From positions 1-13,157 of the forward strand of contig JAIBHM010000031.1 in the NCBI GenBank assembly GCA_020028535.1: a DNA stretch of 13,157 nucleotides. The letters run 5' to 3'. Both the position numbers and the translations under genes were made by a program. The notes under the pieces are model-generated. The model was given only the letters and a program-made list of their open reading frames with translations, did no database searches and was not told where the DNA came from. Shown here piece by piece: positions 1 to 6,547 of this stretch; the stretch's first letter is position 1, and the number at the start of each line of letters is the position of its first letter. This DNA is from Armatimonadota bacterium. Its GTDB lineage: Bacteria; Sysuimicrobiota; Sysuimicrobiia; Sysuimicrobiales; Kaftiobacteriaceae.

Positions 1-119
1 GTACGCAGAGCATACTTGTCGTAGAAGACGCGGGCCTGTAACTCGTCTCCGCGGAAGTAGTCGAGTGTTTCCTGGGGCACATTTGTGGTGGGTTTGACCG
101 CGATTGCGTCGGCATCCAT
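1..119 (-). CDS. nrdJ: Ribonucleotide reductase, class II (B12-dependent), N-terminal fragment
   Basis: Only the first 39 codons are in the window; the gene runs off the left edge. The peptide starts MDADAIAVKP and contains YFRGDELQARVFYDKYALR, which resembles the N-terminal region of adenosylcobalamin-dependent ribonucleotide reductases (typically DELRARVFLDKYALRD). These enzymes reduce ribonucleotides to deoxyribonucleotides in the cytoplasm without oxygen-dependent radical generation. The ATG at 119 is preceded at 124-133 by a good ribosome binding site (minus strand GAAGAGGTGA). The gene follows nrdR in the same direction, with 74 bases between them containing a hairpin. NrdR is the repressor of ribonucleotide reductase genes, so the context supports the call. 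The catalytic core is not visible; another RNR class sharing this N-terminal motif is not strictly excluded. Confidence 0.8.
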   Translation of the reverse strand, partial: MDADAIAVKPTTNVPQETLDYFRGDELQARVFYDKYALR

Positions 120-123
120 CGGC

Positions 124-133
124 TCACCTCTTC
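124..133 (-). promoter_or_regulatory. Ribosome binding site of nrdJ
   Basis: The minus strand reads GAAGAGGTGA, a near-ideal Shine-Dalgarno sequence 4 to 5 bases before the ATG at 119. It fixes the nrdJ start and shows that nrdJ has its own strong translation initiation although it follows nrdR. Confidence 0.6.
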
Positions 134-152
134 CGCGTATGATGATAAGGAA

Positions 153-181
153 CCACCCCGGCCCACGCGGAGCCGGGGTGG
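153..181 (-). other. GC-rich hairpin between nrdR and nrdJ
   Basis: A perfect 10-bp stem (CCACCCCGGC pairing with GCCGGGGTGG) encloses a 9-base loop. On the minus strand it lies 12 bases after the nrdR stop and 19 bases before the nrdJ ribosome binding site. It is followed by TTCCTTATCATC rather than a clean T-tract, so a full intrinsic terminator is doubtful. A partial terminator or an mRNA-stabilising or processing element between the cistrons is equally possible. Confidence 0.5.
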
Positions 182-193
182 ATGCTGCGTTCG

Positions 194-721
194 CTACTTA
201 GTTGTTTTGGTGGAGCCGGCTTCGACGGTAAGTAGCGGGACCTGGTCGCGCATCTCGTCCTCCCGCCGTTTCCGTTCCTTGAACGTTGCCGCCTCTTCGA
301 CCAGCATGTCCACGTCGCGGAAGCGGCGGTGCTCGGAGGCGAACCGCACGTAGGCCACGTCATCCAGCTGCCGCAGGCGCTCCATCACCATGGCTCCGAT
401 CTGCAGCGTGCTGACCTCATGCTCGCCGCGGTTCATGACGTCCCGCTCTACGTCGGAGACGATGCGCTCCAGATCGTCCATGCTCACCGGGCGCTTGCCG
501 CATGCGAGCACCAATCCTTTGAGGATCTTCGTGCGGTCAAATGGTTCCCGCCGGCCGTCCCGCTTGACGGCCATGACCGGAACGTGATCCATCCGCTCAT
601 AGGTGGTGAACCGCCGGCCACACTGCAGGCATTCGCGCCGCCGCCTGATCGAGGACCCATCCTCCACCGGACGGGAATCCAGGACCTTACTTTCTTCGTG
701 AGCGCAGTAGGGGCACTTCAT
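194..721 (-). CDS. nrdR: Transcriptional repressor NrdR
   Basis: NrdR is the zinc-ribbon/ATP-cone repressor of ribonucleotide reductase operons; it senses ATP versus dATP and binds paired NrdR boxes. The 175-residue protein is slightly longer than the usual 150 to 170. The N-terminal zinc ribbon has Cys3-X2-Cys6 and Cys31-X2-Cys34 (MKCPYC, ECLQCGRRFTTYER) with a basic stretch IRRRRE before the second pair. The ATP-cone spans about residues 48-138 (MAVKRDGRREPFDRTKI onward). The last 30 or so residues form a charged tail beyond the family core. The ATG at 721 has only a weak upstream GAGA. A promoter and two palindromes lie directly upstream, and the likely target nrdJ follows in the same operon. 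Very clear family match. Confidence 0.97.
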   Translation of the reverse strand: MKCPYCAHEESKVLDSRPVEDGSSIRRRRECLQCGRRFTTYERMDHVPVMAVKRDGRREPFDRTKILKGLVLACGKRPVSMDDLERIVSDVERDVMNRGEHEVSTLQIGAMVMERLRQLDDVAYVRFASEHRRFRDVDMLVEEAATFKERKRREDEMRDQVPLLTVEAGSTKTTK

Positions 722-729
722 ATTGCGGT

Positions 730-746
730 CTCTACAAGATGTAGAG
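730..746 (-). promoter_or_regulatory. Putative NrdR box, downstream copy
   Basis: A perfect 17-base palindrome (CTCTACA, 3-base centre, TGTAGAG; centre at 738) lies just upstream of nrdR. It shares the minus-strand core ACATCTTG with the second site centred 32 bp away. It covers the transcription start predicted from the -10 hexamer at 755-760. Paired sites about three helical turns apart are characteristic of NrdR targets. The exact match to this lineage's NrdR motif is inferred. Confidence 0.7.
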
Positions 747-754
747 CATCCACG

Positions 755-784
755 ATTTTATGCCCCCAAGATGTGGGGTGTCAA
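755..784 (-). promoter_or_regulatory. Sigma-70-type promoter of the nrdR-nrdJ operon
   Basis: The minus strand carries a perfect -35 hexamer TTGACA (779-784), an 18-base spacer and the -10 hexamer TAAAAT (755-760; five of six consensus bases). With ATAAAA as the -10, the spacer becomes 17. Transcription would start near 748, giving a leader of about 27 bases before the nrdR ATG. One putative NrdR box sits in the spacer and the other over the start site, so bound repressor would block polymerase. Confidence 0.7.
763..777 (-). promoter_or_regulatory. Putative NrdR box, upstream copy
   Basis: This is an imperfect palindrome centred at 770 (plus strand CCCCCAAGATGTGGG) with one mismatched pair. 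It shares the octamer CAAGATGT with the downstream box; the two octamers are exactly 32 bp apart (735-742 and 767-774). It lies between the -35 and -10 hexamers. Confidence 0.6.
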
Positions 785-809
785 TGGCCAAATTCGCCCG
801 CATGGGGAA

Positions 810-824
810 GCCGGGAGGCCCGGC
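810..824 (-). terminator. Weak candidate terminator hairpin after the permease gene
   Basis: A 6-bp GC-rich stem (GCCGGG/CCCGGC, 3-base loop) lies between the permease stop codon and the nrdR promoter. On the minus strand it is followed by TTCCCC, with no real T-tract. A smaller 5-bp hairpin lies at 845-858. The position suits a transcription end point, but the sequence is not convincing alone. Confidence 0.3.
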
Positions 825-869
825 CGGACCTGAGGCTCGCCAGCACGCTCAATAGCGTCCGATCCTTGG

Positions 870-2090
870 TTACGTCCGAAGTACGATGGGTTCTTGATGC
901 AGGAGATAAACCGCCACAGTGAGAGCCAAGAATGTATAGACGACAGTCGATACCATGGTCAGCATGAGGTGTTCCCACGAGGCGGTTCCCAGCAGCAATT
1001 GGCGGAAGATGAAGACGGCGTTGAGACCGGGGACCAGGTACGTCCAGCTGACCTGTCCCCACCCATCCAGGAATGGCGCGGCCATGGCCGGCATGGACAG
1101 GAGCAGGTAAACCGGGGTGAAGTACTGCTGGGCCTCCCGGAGGCTCCTGGCGTAGATCGACAGGGTCAGCTGCAGCGCGCTGAGAAAGGCCACCAGGAGG
1201 AACGCTACGAGGACCATCAGCGCCGCCGGACCGGCAGAGATCACCACAGCCGCCCGCGTCAGCTCGCTCAACCCCCACTGAGCCCCCAGACGAAGCGTGA
1301 CGAGCGCCACGACAATCACCATGAGGACGGCGGCCATGGAGGCGACCGTCACAGCGAGAAACTTGCCCGTGGCGATCTGCCAGCGGCCGGGGGGCGTGAC
1401 GAGCAGGGCTTCCAACGTCCTCCGCTCCTTCTCCCCCGCGCCGAGGTCGAGCGCCGCGTACTGACCGCCCAGGACCGCCCAGACCGAAATGAAGAATGGG
1501 AGCAGGCTGGCCAGGAGCACCCCGCCCAGCCGGCGTTCGTCGGCGACGTTACTCGCTTTGACGTCGATAGGCGAGAGGTCGCGGCGTGAGAGACCGCGGG
1601 AGCGCAGCCGCTGTTCGGTGATGGCCGCCGTGTAGGCGGCGACGACCTCCTGGATACGCTGCCGGGCGATGATCGAGTCGGCTTCGCCCTCGTCGAACAG
1701 GACGGTGATTTCGACCGGGCCGCGCCTGATCCGCTCCGCGAAGTCCTTCGGGATTTGCATGACGGCGTCGACCTCGCGGTCGATCAGCGCCTGTTTGGGA
1801 TCCTTCACCTCGACGACGCGGATGAGCTTCCTGTTCACGCCCAGCGCCACAAGATTCGGCGCCGCTCCGCGGTTGACGACGGCGACGACCGACGCCGTCC
1901 GGGCGCGTTCACGCTGCTGGCGCTCCGACAGGTAGGGAACGCCCAGGGTCACGATGGGCATCATCACGACCGGCAGGAGAAGCGCGACCACGATGGTCCG
2001 CCGGTCGCGCAGCGTCTCGATCGCTTCCTTGCTGAAGACCGCACGAATGAGACGGACTTCGTCCCGCCAGTTCGTCCGCAATCGATTCAT
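870..2090 (-). CDS. ABC-2/NatB-type ABC transporter permease
   Basis: This 406-residue integral membrane protein has the layout of NatB-like ABC-2 export permeases. A cytoplasmic N-terminus (FSKEAIETLRDRRT) precedes TM1 at about 33-52. A large soluble loop (about 55-185) is followed by a C-terminal bundle of about five helices (roughly 188-212, 244-268, 282-312, 322-342, 372-396). The family's cytoplasmic coupling segment GEKERRTLEALLVTPP lies at about 219-234, after the second helix. Such permeases work with a separate NatA-type ATPase; the substrate cannot be read here. No ATPase gene is adjacent: the upstream gene, 2 bases away, encodes a site-2-type protease. No clear ribosome binding site precedes the ATG at 2090, so translation is probably coupled to that gene. 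Confidence 0.85.
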   Translation of the reverse strand: MNRLRTNWRDEVRLIRAVFSKEAIETLRDRRTIVVALLLPVVMMPIVTLGVPYLSERQQRERARTASVVAVVNRGAAPNLVALGVNRKLIRVVEVKDPKQALIDREVDAVMQIPKDFAERIRRGPVEITVLFDEGEADSIIARQRIQEVVAAYTAAITEQRLRSRGLSRRDLSPIDVKASNVADERRLGGVLLASLLPFFISVWAVLGGQYAALDLGAGEKERRTLEALLVTPPGRWQIATGKFLAVTVASMAAVLMVIVVALVTLRLGAQWGLSELTRAAVVISAGPAALMVLVAFLLVAFLSALQLTLSIYARSLREAQQYFTPVYLLLSMPAMAAPFLDGWGQVSWTYLVPGLNAVFIFRQLLLGTASWEHLMLTMVSTVVYTFLALTVAVYLLHQEPIVLRT

Positions 2091-2092
2091 TG

Positions 2093-3151
2093 CTAGAACA
2101 GGCTCAGCCGCAACGGCACGGCGCTCAGCACGAAGACGGCGAGGAGCGCGACACCGACCGCGATGCGGAGGGGACTGACCGGCGAGACGTCGTCAAGGGG
2201 CCCGGGGTGCCCCCGCCGCAGGAGGAGCAGGATGACGACTGCCATCAGCACGTACCCCAGCAGCGCCGCCGCAGCCACCGCGATCCACGACAGCACCAGG
2301 TGGACGCGAGGGCCGAACAGCGCCCGCACGGCGTGCCCCCCGTCCAGCATACCAGCGGGCAGCAGGTTCAAGCTGGTCACGAGCAACCCGATCCACCCTG
2401 CAAAGAGGATGGGATGGCCGAGGACCACGGCCCCGTCCGGTGGATGAAGAATGACCCCGATCAGCCACTTCAGGATGAGCGGATCGGGGAGGTTCACGCC
2501 CTGGAACCCCGCGGGGCTGATCACGAACGACCGCGCCACGCCGAGGATGAGGATGGGAATGGAGACGAGGAATCCGGCCAGCGGACCCGCGGCGGCCACG
2601 TCCATGAGCGCATCCCGGTTGGGCGCCGGTGTCCGCGTCACGATGACGGCGCCCATCGTGCCAAACGGTGGGCTCATCGGGATGAAGTACGGCAGCGAGC
2701 TGTCTACCCCGCGCATGACGGAGAGGACCTTGTGTCCCATCTCGTGGGTGGCGAGGATGACCATGAGCGAGAGCGAGAATGCGAGTCCGCCCCCGACCGC
2801 GCTGCGGAGATATCCTTCGGCGATCAACGCCGAGGCGTTGTAATAGCCCGCAATGAACGTTGTCGCCAGCGTGGCAACGAACAGGGCCAGGTTCACGGAC
2901 CATCGCCACTTCCCCCGCGGCGGCCGCGGCACCAGCGCGATGACCTCGCGTCCGTTGCGCCGCCGCAGCAGCGGCAGGTACCCCAGCGGCTCCACCCTGG
3001 CGCGCAGCGTGAGAAACCGCGCCTTCGTGTCCGGCCCTGCCAGCACCGCGAACGCGGGCAGGCCTCCGTCGTAAATGATCTCGGTAACGGGGAACACGGA
3101 GTCCACGACGCGGCGGAACTCCTCCATCCGCCACAGCAGCTCGGTATCCAT
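2093..3151 (-). CDS. Site-2 protease (M50) family membrane metalloprotease
   Basis: This polytopic protein has both M50 hallmarks: zinc-binding HEMGH at residues 136-140 (after the predicted ATG at 3151) inside a hydrophobic helix, and NLLPAGMLDGGHA at 262-274, whose LDG aspartate should be the third zinc ligand. About seven hydrophobic segments are visible, plus a soluble N-terminal region of about 80 residues. Site-2 proteases cut substrates within the membrane; the overall look is close to the HEMGH/NLLPxGxLDGGH group that includes plant EGY proteins and many uncharacterised bacterial homologues. The substrate is unknown. The frame is open to an ATG at 3217, but that start lies beside the post-ftsZ hairpin and would encode an odd extension from it. 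The ATG at 3151 has GGGAG at 3157-3161, 5 bases upstream. The next gene follows after 2 bases. Confidence 0.87.
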   Translation of the reverse strand: MDTELLWRMEEFRRVVDSVFPVTEIIYDGGLPAFAVLAGPDTKARFLTLRARVEPLGYLPLLRRRNGREVIALVPRPPRGKWRWSVNLALFVATLATTFIAGYYNASALIAEGYLRSAVGGGLAFSLSLMVILATHEMGHKVLSVMRGVDSSLPYFIPMSPPFGTMGAVIVTRTPAPNRDALMDVAAAGPLAGFLVSIPILILGVARSFVISPAGFQGVNLPDPLILKWLIGVILHPPDGAVVLGHPILFAGWIGLLVTSLNLLPAGMLDGGHAVRALFGPRVHLVLSWIAVAAAALLGYVLMAVVILLLLRRGHPGPLDDVSPVSPLRIAVGVALLAVFVLSAVPLRLSLF

Positions 3152-3156
3152 GGGCA

Positions 3157-3161
3157 CTCCC
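3157..3161 (-). promoter_or_regulatory. Ribosome binding site deciding the protease start
   Basis: The minus strand reads GGGAG five bases before the ATG at 3151. No comparable site precedes the other in-frame ATGs at 3163, 3166 or 3217, so 3151 is preferred. Confidence 0.45.
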
Positions 3162-3188
3162 ATCATACGGATTGACAGGAGAAACGAA

Positions 3189-3213
3189 TAGGGGGACGTT
3201 TGCGGTCCCCCTA
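3189..3213 (-). terminator. Hairpin after ftsZ, probable end of the dcw operon
   Basis: A perfect 9-bp stem (TAGGGGGAC pairing with GTCCCCCTA) with a 7-base loop starts 29 bases after the ftsZ stop codon. The minus strand then reads TTCGTTTCTCC, a broken T-rich run. Stem strength and position support a terminator separating the dcw operon from the protease gene, although the weak T-tract leaves some read-through likely. Confidence 0.6.
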
Positions 3214-3241
3214 CCATCCATCTTCACCGCTTATCGCGCGC

Positions 3242-4303
3242 CTAGCGCCGCCGCAGGAACGCGGGAATGTCGAGATCGTTGATCAGGTTTTTGACACCGT
3301 TGTCGATCTCGTCCGGCTCGAGCAGGTTCCCTTCATCCTTGCGCTTGGCCATGTCGAAGCCGGTGGCGATGACGGTGATGCGCACCTCGCCGTCCACCTT
3401 GTCGTCGATGACCGCGCCGAAGATGATGTTGGCGTCGGGATCGGCCGCGTCCCTGACGATCTGCGCCGCCTCGCTCACCTCCACCAGTCCCAGGTCCAGC
3501 CCTCCGGTGACGTTGATCAGCACGCCCCGCGCCCCCTGCATCGACGTCTCGAGCAGCGGGCTGTTGATCGCCGCCTGTGCGGCGCGAATCGCCCGGTCCT
3601 CGCCGCTCCCCACGCCGATGCCGATCAGGGCCGAGCCGGCCTCGTGCATGATGGTGCGCACGTCCGCGAAATCGAGGTTGATGAGCCCGGGCACCGTGAT
3701 CAGGTCGGCGATGCCCTGCACGCCCTGCCGCAGCACGTCGTCCGCGGTGCGGAACGCCTCGATCACGGTCGCGGTGCGGTCGATGATCTGCAGCAACCGG
3801 TCGTTGGGGATCGTGATGAGCGTGTTGACCTTTTGCTTGAGGTTGCGCACGCCTTCGTCGGCCGATTGCGCTCTGCGGCGTCCCTCGAACGAAAACGGCT
3901 TGGTGACGACGCCGATGGTGAGGGCATTCAACGTCCGGCCGGCTTCCGCCACGATCGGCGCGCCGCCCGTCCCGGTGCCGCCGCCCATCCCCGCGGTGAC
4001 GAAGACCATGTCGGCGCCTTCGAGCGCCTCGATCAGGTCTTCCTTACTCTCCTCGGCGGCCTGACGGCCGACCTCGGGATCACCGCCCGCGCCGAGGCCT
4101 TTGGTGATCTTACTGCCGACGTGGATTTTCTTGTCGGCGTTGCTCATCGCCAGCGCCTGCGCGTCGGTGTTGATGGCGATGAACTCCACCCCGCGCAACC
4201 CCGCGCTGATCATACGGTTCACGGCGTTGCTGCCGCCGCCCCCGACTCCCACCACCTTGATCGCCGCGTACCGGCGGAGATCGCGATCAACGTGTGCCAT
4301 CAT
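3242..4303 (-). CDS. ftsZ: Cell division protein FtsZ
   Basis: FtsZ is the tubulin-like GTPase that forms the cytokinetic ring. The 353-residue protein has the glycine-rich nucleotide loop VVGVGGGGSNAVNRM (17-31), the tubulin signature GGGTGTGG (107-114) and the T7 catalytic loop NLDFAD (209-214), which completes the GTPase site of the next subunit. The globular part ends near residue 316 (ATGF). Only about 27 residues then separate it from the conserved C-terminal peptide LDIPAFLRRR (344-353), which normally binds FtsA and other partners, so the linker is short and the protein smaller than the usual 380 to 400. The GTPase core looks intact. It follows ftsA after 56 bases. The ribosome binding site AAAGGGGG (4308-4315) is 4 bases from the ATG at 4303 and 7 from the second ATG at 4300, which may be the true start. 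Confidence 0.98.
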   Translation of the reverse strand: MMAHVDRDLRRYAAIKVVGVGGGGSNAVNRMISAGLRGVEFIAINTDAQALAMSNADKKIHVGSKITKGLGAGGDPEVGRQAAEESKEDLIEALEGADMVFVTAGMGGGTGTGGAPIVAEAGRTLNALTIGVVTKPFSFEGRRRAQSADEGVRNLKQKVNTLITIPNDRLLQIIDRTATVIEAFRTADDVLRQGVQGIADLITVPGLINLDFADVRTIMHEAGSALIGIGVGSGEDRAIRAAQAAINSPLLETSMQGARGVLINVTGGLDLGLVEVSEAAQIVRDAADPDANIIFGAVIDDKVDGEVRITVIATGFDMAKRKDEGNLLEPDEIDNGVKNLINDLDIPAFLRRR

Positions 4304-4307
4304 CCAT

Positions 4308-4315
4308 CCCCCTTT
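4308..4315 (-). promoter_or_regulatory. Strong ribosome binding site of ftsZ
   Basis: The minus strand reads AAAGGGGG. Its spacing favours the second of two adjacent ATG codons (4300, 7 bases) over the first (4303, 4 bases). It is one of the few strong Shine-Dalgarno sites in this operon, in keeping with the high FtsZ levels cells need. Confidence 0.5.
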
Positions 4316-4359
4316 GGCTCATCGATCCGTGCTGCGTCCTCTGCTGCGACGTCGCGATC

Positions 4360-5595
4360 TTACGCTCCCGTCACCATCTCCCGCACCCATCCGCGCATGC
4401 GTCCCCAGATGCCAGCTCCGTTGGTCTGGCGCACCACATGCGCACCCCGGTGGCGCACCCCGTACAGCACGAGGCCCACCGCCGTCGCATAGATGGGACT
4501 GTTCACCGCATCGGTCAGTCCGCCCACCTGTTCCGGCATCCCGACGCGGGCGGGGAGCTCCAGCTTCTCGCTGGCAAACTTGGCGATGCCCCTCAGCAGC
4601 GCCGTGCCGCCGGTGAGCACGATGCCCGCCGGGACGAGGTGCGCATAGCCGCTGCGGCGGATCTGCAGGCGGAGCAGGTTGCAGATCTCCTGCAGCCGCG
4701 GCTCGATGATCTCGCACAACACCCGCCTCGGCAGGATGCGCGGCTCCCGGTCGCCGACGTTGTGCACCTCGATCAGCTCGCCCTCGCTGGCCTCCGCCGT
4801 GGTGGCGGCGCCGAAGCGCAGCTTGAGCTTCTCCGCCTCAGCGACGGGCGTGCGCAGGCCGACCGCAATGTCGCTGGTGACGTGGTGGCCGCCGATCGGC
4901 AGGATGGCGGTATGCGTCAGCCCCCCGCTGGCAAAGACGCCGATGGACGTGGTGCCGCCGCCGATGTCCGCGATCACGACCCCCAGTTCCCGCTCCGGCA
5001 AGGTCAGCGCCGCTTCCGCGGAGGCCAGCGGCTCGAGCACAACCTCTTCGACTTCGAGCGCCGCCCGCTGCACGCACTTCAGCAGGTTGGCCAGCACCGT
5101 CGACGTCCCGGTGACGATATGCGCCTCCACCTCGAGGCGCGCGCCGTACATGCCCACGGGATTGCGAACCCCGTCATGCCCGTCTACGACAAATCCCCGT
5201 GGCAGCAGGTGGACGATTTCACGGTCGCTCGCCGGCAGCGCAGCCATGCGCGCCGCGTCGATGACACGCTCTACGTCGGACGAGCCGATCTCGTGGTCGC
5301 CGCGGCTGATGGCGACGACGCCGCGTGAGTTGGTCGAGGCGATGTGTTCACCCGAGACGCCGACGTAAAGGGTATCCACCTTCGTCCCAGCCATGCGCTC
5401 GGCGCGGTCCACCGCCTCCTCGATCGCGCGCGTGGTCGCATCGAGATCGACGACGATGCCTTTGCGGATTCCCGACGAAGGCACAAGCCCAACACCGGCG
5501 ATCTGGACATCGCCCTCCTCGTCCACCTCGCCGACGACGGCGCAGACCTTCGTGGTGCCGATGTCCAGCCCGACAATGTGGTCTTTGCGCGACAT
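4360..5595 (-). CDS. ftsA: Cell division protein FtsA
   Basis: FtsA is the actin-like ATPase that anchors FtsZ to the membrane and recruits later divisome proteins. From the ATG at 5595 the protein has 411 residues. The phosphate-1 motif VGLDIGTTKVCAVVGE begins near residue 8, the FtsA-specific 1C domain follows at about 80-165, phosphate-2 IADIGGGTTS is at about 208-217 and the adenosine motif IVLTGGTALLRG at about 325-336. The C-terminus GIWGRMRGWVREMV forms the amphipathic membrane-targeting helix, linked by a short polar segment. An in-frame GTG at 5604 would add three residues. The ATG is preferred because MSRKDHIVGLDIG matches the usual FtsA start and GGTGAG lies just before it. It lies between ftsQ and ftsZ, its interaction partner. 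Confidence 0.97.
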   Translation of the reverse strand: MSRKDHIVGLDIGTTKVCAVVGEVDEEGDVQIAGVGLVPSSGIRKGIVVDLDATTRAIEEAVDRAERMAGTKVDTLYVGVSGEHIASTNSRGVVAISRGDHEIGSSDVERVIDAARMAALPASDREIVHLLPRGFVVDGHDGVRNPVGMYGARLEVEAHIVTGTSTVLANLLKCVQRAALEVEEVVLEPLASAEAALTLPERELGVVIADIGGGTTSIGVFASGGLTHTAILPIGGHHVTSDIAVGLRTPVAEAEKLKLRFGAATTAEASEGELIEVHNVGDREPRILPRRVLCEIIEPRLQEICNLLRLQIRRSGYAHLVPAGIVLTGGTALLRGIAKFASEKLELPARVGMPEQVGGLTDAVNSPIYATAVGLVLYGVRHRGAHVVRQTNGAGIWGRMRGWVREMVTGA

Positions 5596-5627
5596 CCCGC
5601 TCACCAGCTTTTGTCCGGCTGCTGCCT

Positions 5628-5648
5628 ACATATGGTATGTTTGCGCAA
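5628..5648. promoter_or_regulatory. AT-rich paired palindromes upstream of ftsA (possible control site)
   Basis: In the 78 to 87 base ftsQ-ftsA gap, one of the wider gaps in the cluster, a 13-base inverted repeat ACATATGGTATGT (5628-5640) directly abuts the 8-base palindrome TTGCGCAA (5641-5648). The surrounding bases (about 5628-5665) are clearly more AT-rich than the genes. No convincing -35/-10 pair is seen, so this is at most a candidate operator or internal promoter region for ftsAZ. Confidence 0.3.
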
Positions 5649-5682
5649 CTTTTCCCCTATATCTTGGGTCAGGATTCCACTG

Positions 5683-6501
5683 CTAGCGCCGTTCTCCTCC
5701 CCGGTTCGCGCTCGCCGGTCTCATCACGACGTTGCCTGAGAAGCGCAGGTCGAGATAGTCCACGGCCAGACGGCGACCCCGGATGGCTTCGAGGATCTGG
5801 TGAAGTACAGCGGCGCGTTCCCGCAGCCCGCGCAATGGGCCCAGCCGGACCGTAATGCCGTCCGGCGTAACCAGGATCAGATCTCCCGCGCCGTCCGCCC
5901 GCATCTTCGTACCGGGACCCACGACGGCCTGAGGGACCTCATCGAGCGCGTCGATCGCGAGGTGGATGCGCGCATCCGGTAGGCGATCTCCCATCTGCAT
6001 CCAGGGAGGCGAGAATCGGTCGGTGGTGACCACCGGGAGCCGGCCGGCGGAGGGACGGCTGTCCATCACGAAGCCGGTGCGATCGAGGATCAGATACCGG
6101 CCATGAAACGGCACCGCGGCATGTGCCCTTCGCTCGACGACCTCAATCGTGACGCGGCCGTCCAGGGCGAGATGAATCCACGCGCGGGCCACCCGGGGAA
6201 GCGTCTCAACAGTTCTCGCGACGCGAACGGGCGACACGGCAAAGCGCGGATCGCCGGGCCGAAGGCCGGAGCGGGCCACGATGGCCGCGGGCGACACATT
6301 CTGCGCGCCCTGGACGGTGATCTCGCGAACGGCAAAGAGAGACGAGCCGGGAAGCGAAGCCGTGGCCAGCATGGCGGCCATGACTCCAGAGAAGCGCAGC
6401 ATCAGTGCGATCGAGCCAACCAGAGAGGTGGGCGGGGAGGTGGAATCCGCCGGCTGGGCACCGGCGGCCGGATGCGCGGGTTGTGTGGTCGTAGCGGCCA
6501 T
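5683..6501 (-). CDS. ftsQ: Cell division protein FtsQ/DivIB
   Basis: FtsQ/DivIB is a bitopic membrane protein that links early and late divisome components. The 272-residue protein has a Pro/Ala/Thr-rich cytoplasmic tail (about 1-26), one membrane segment at about 28-50 and an outside domain. That domain opens with a POTRA fold at about 55-124 (FAVREITVQGAQNVSPAAIVARSGLRPGD in pattern, then an EVVERR strand), followed by the FtsQ/beta region (YLILDRTGFVM to the DYLDLRF strand near 250). Length and layout are normal for the family. The ATG at 6501 is the first possible start in frame but has no clear ribosome binding site. The gene lies 46 bases after murB and precedes ftsA, with no ddl gene between murB and ftsQ. 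Confidence 0.9.
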   Translation of the reverse strand: MAATTTQPAHPAAGAQPADSTSPPTSLVGSIALMLRFSGVMAAMLATASLPGSSLFAVREITVQGAQNVSPAAIVARSGLRPGDPRFAVSPVRVARTVETLPRVARAWIHLALDGRVTIEVVERRAHAAVPFHGRYLILDRTGFVMDSRPSAGRLPVVTTDRFSPPWMQMGDRLPDARIHLAIDALDEVPQAVVGPGTKMRADGAGDLILVTPDGITVRLGPLRGLRERAAVLHQILEAIRGRRLAVDYLDLRFSGNVVMRPASANRGGERR

Positions 6502-6547
6502 AGAGAGTGCGTCGAATGCGTCGTTGAACAGTGCGACGATTGTTAGG

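Noticed and set aside
2090..3175. 361-codon open frame on the plus strand opposite the protease gene
   Set aside because: The translation is low in hydrophobic residues and very rich in Arg, His, Gln, Pro and Asp, typical of the complement of a GC-rich gene. The minus-strand frame has clear M50 motifs.
3152..3217. 22-residue longer N-terminus for the site-2-type protease (ATG at 3217)
   Set aside because: The extra codons start beside and overlap the post-ftsZ hairpin region, no ribosome binding site precedes them, and the ATG at 3151 has GGGAG at good spacing.
3200..4492. 430-codon plus-strand frame opposite ftsZ
   Set aside because: Antisense shadow of ftsZ and the end of ftsA; no recognisable domain, and composition mirrors the real gene.
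5661..5673. 13-base sequence ATCTTGGGTCAGG repeated at 11229-11241
   Set aside because: In a 13-kb window about one such chance 13-base match is expected; the flanks differ and one copy overlaps a stop codon.
6508..6538. Short repeats TGCGTCG/TGCGTCG and GTGCGACG in the murB-ftsQ gap
   Set aside because: Only 7-base units in a GC-rich gap of 46 bases, with no consistent symmetry or link to a promoter.
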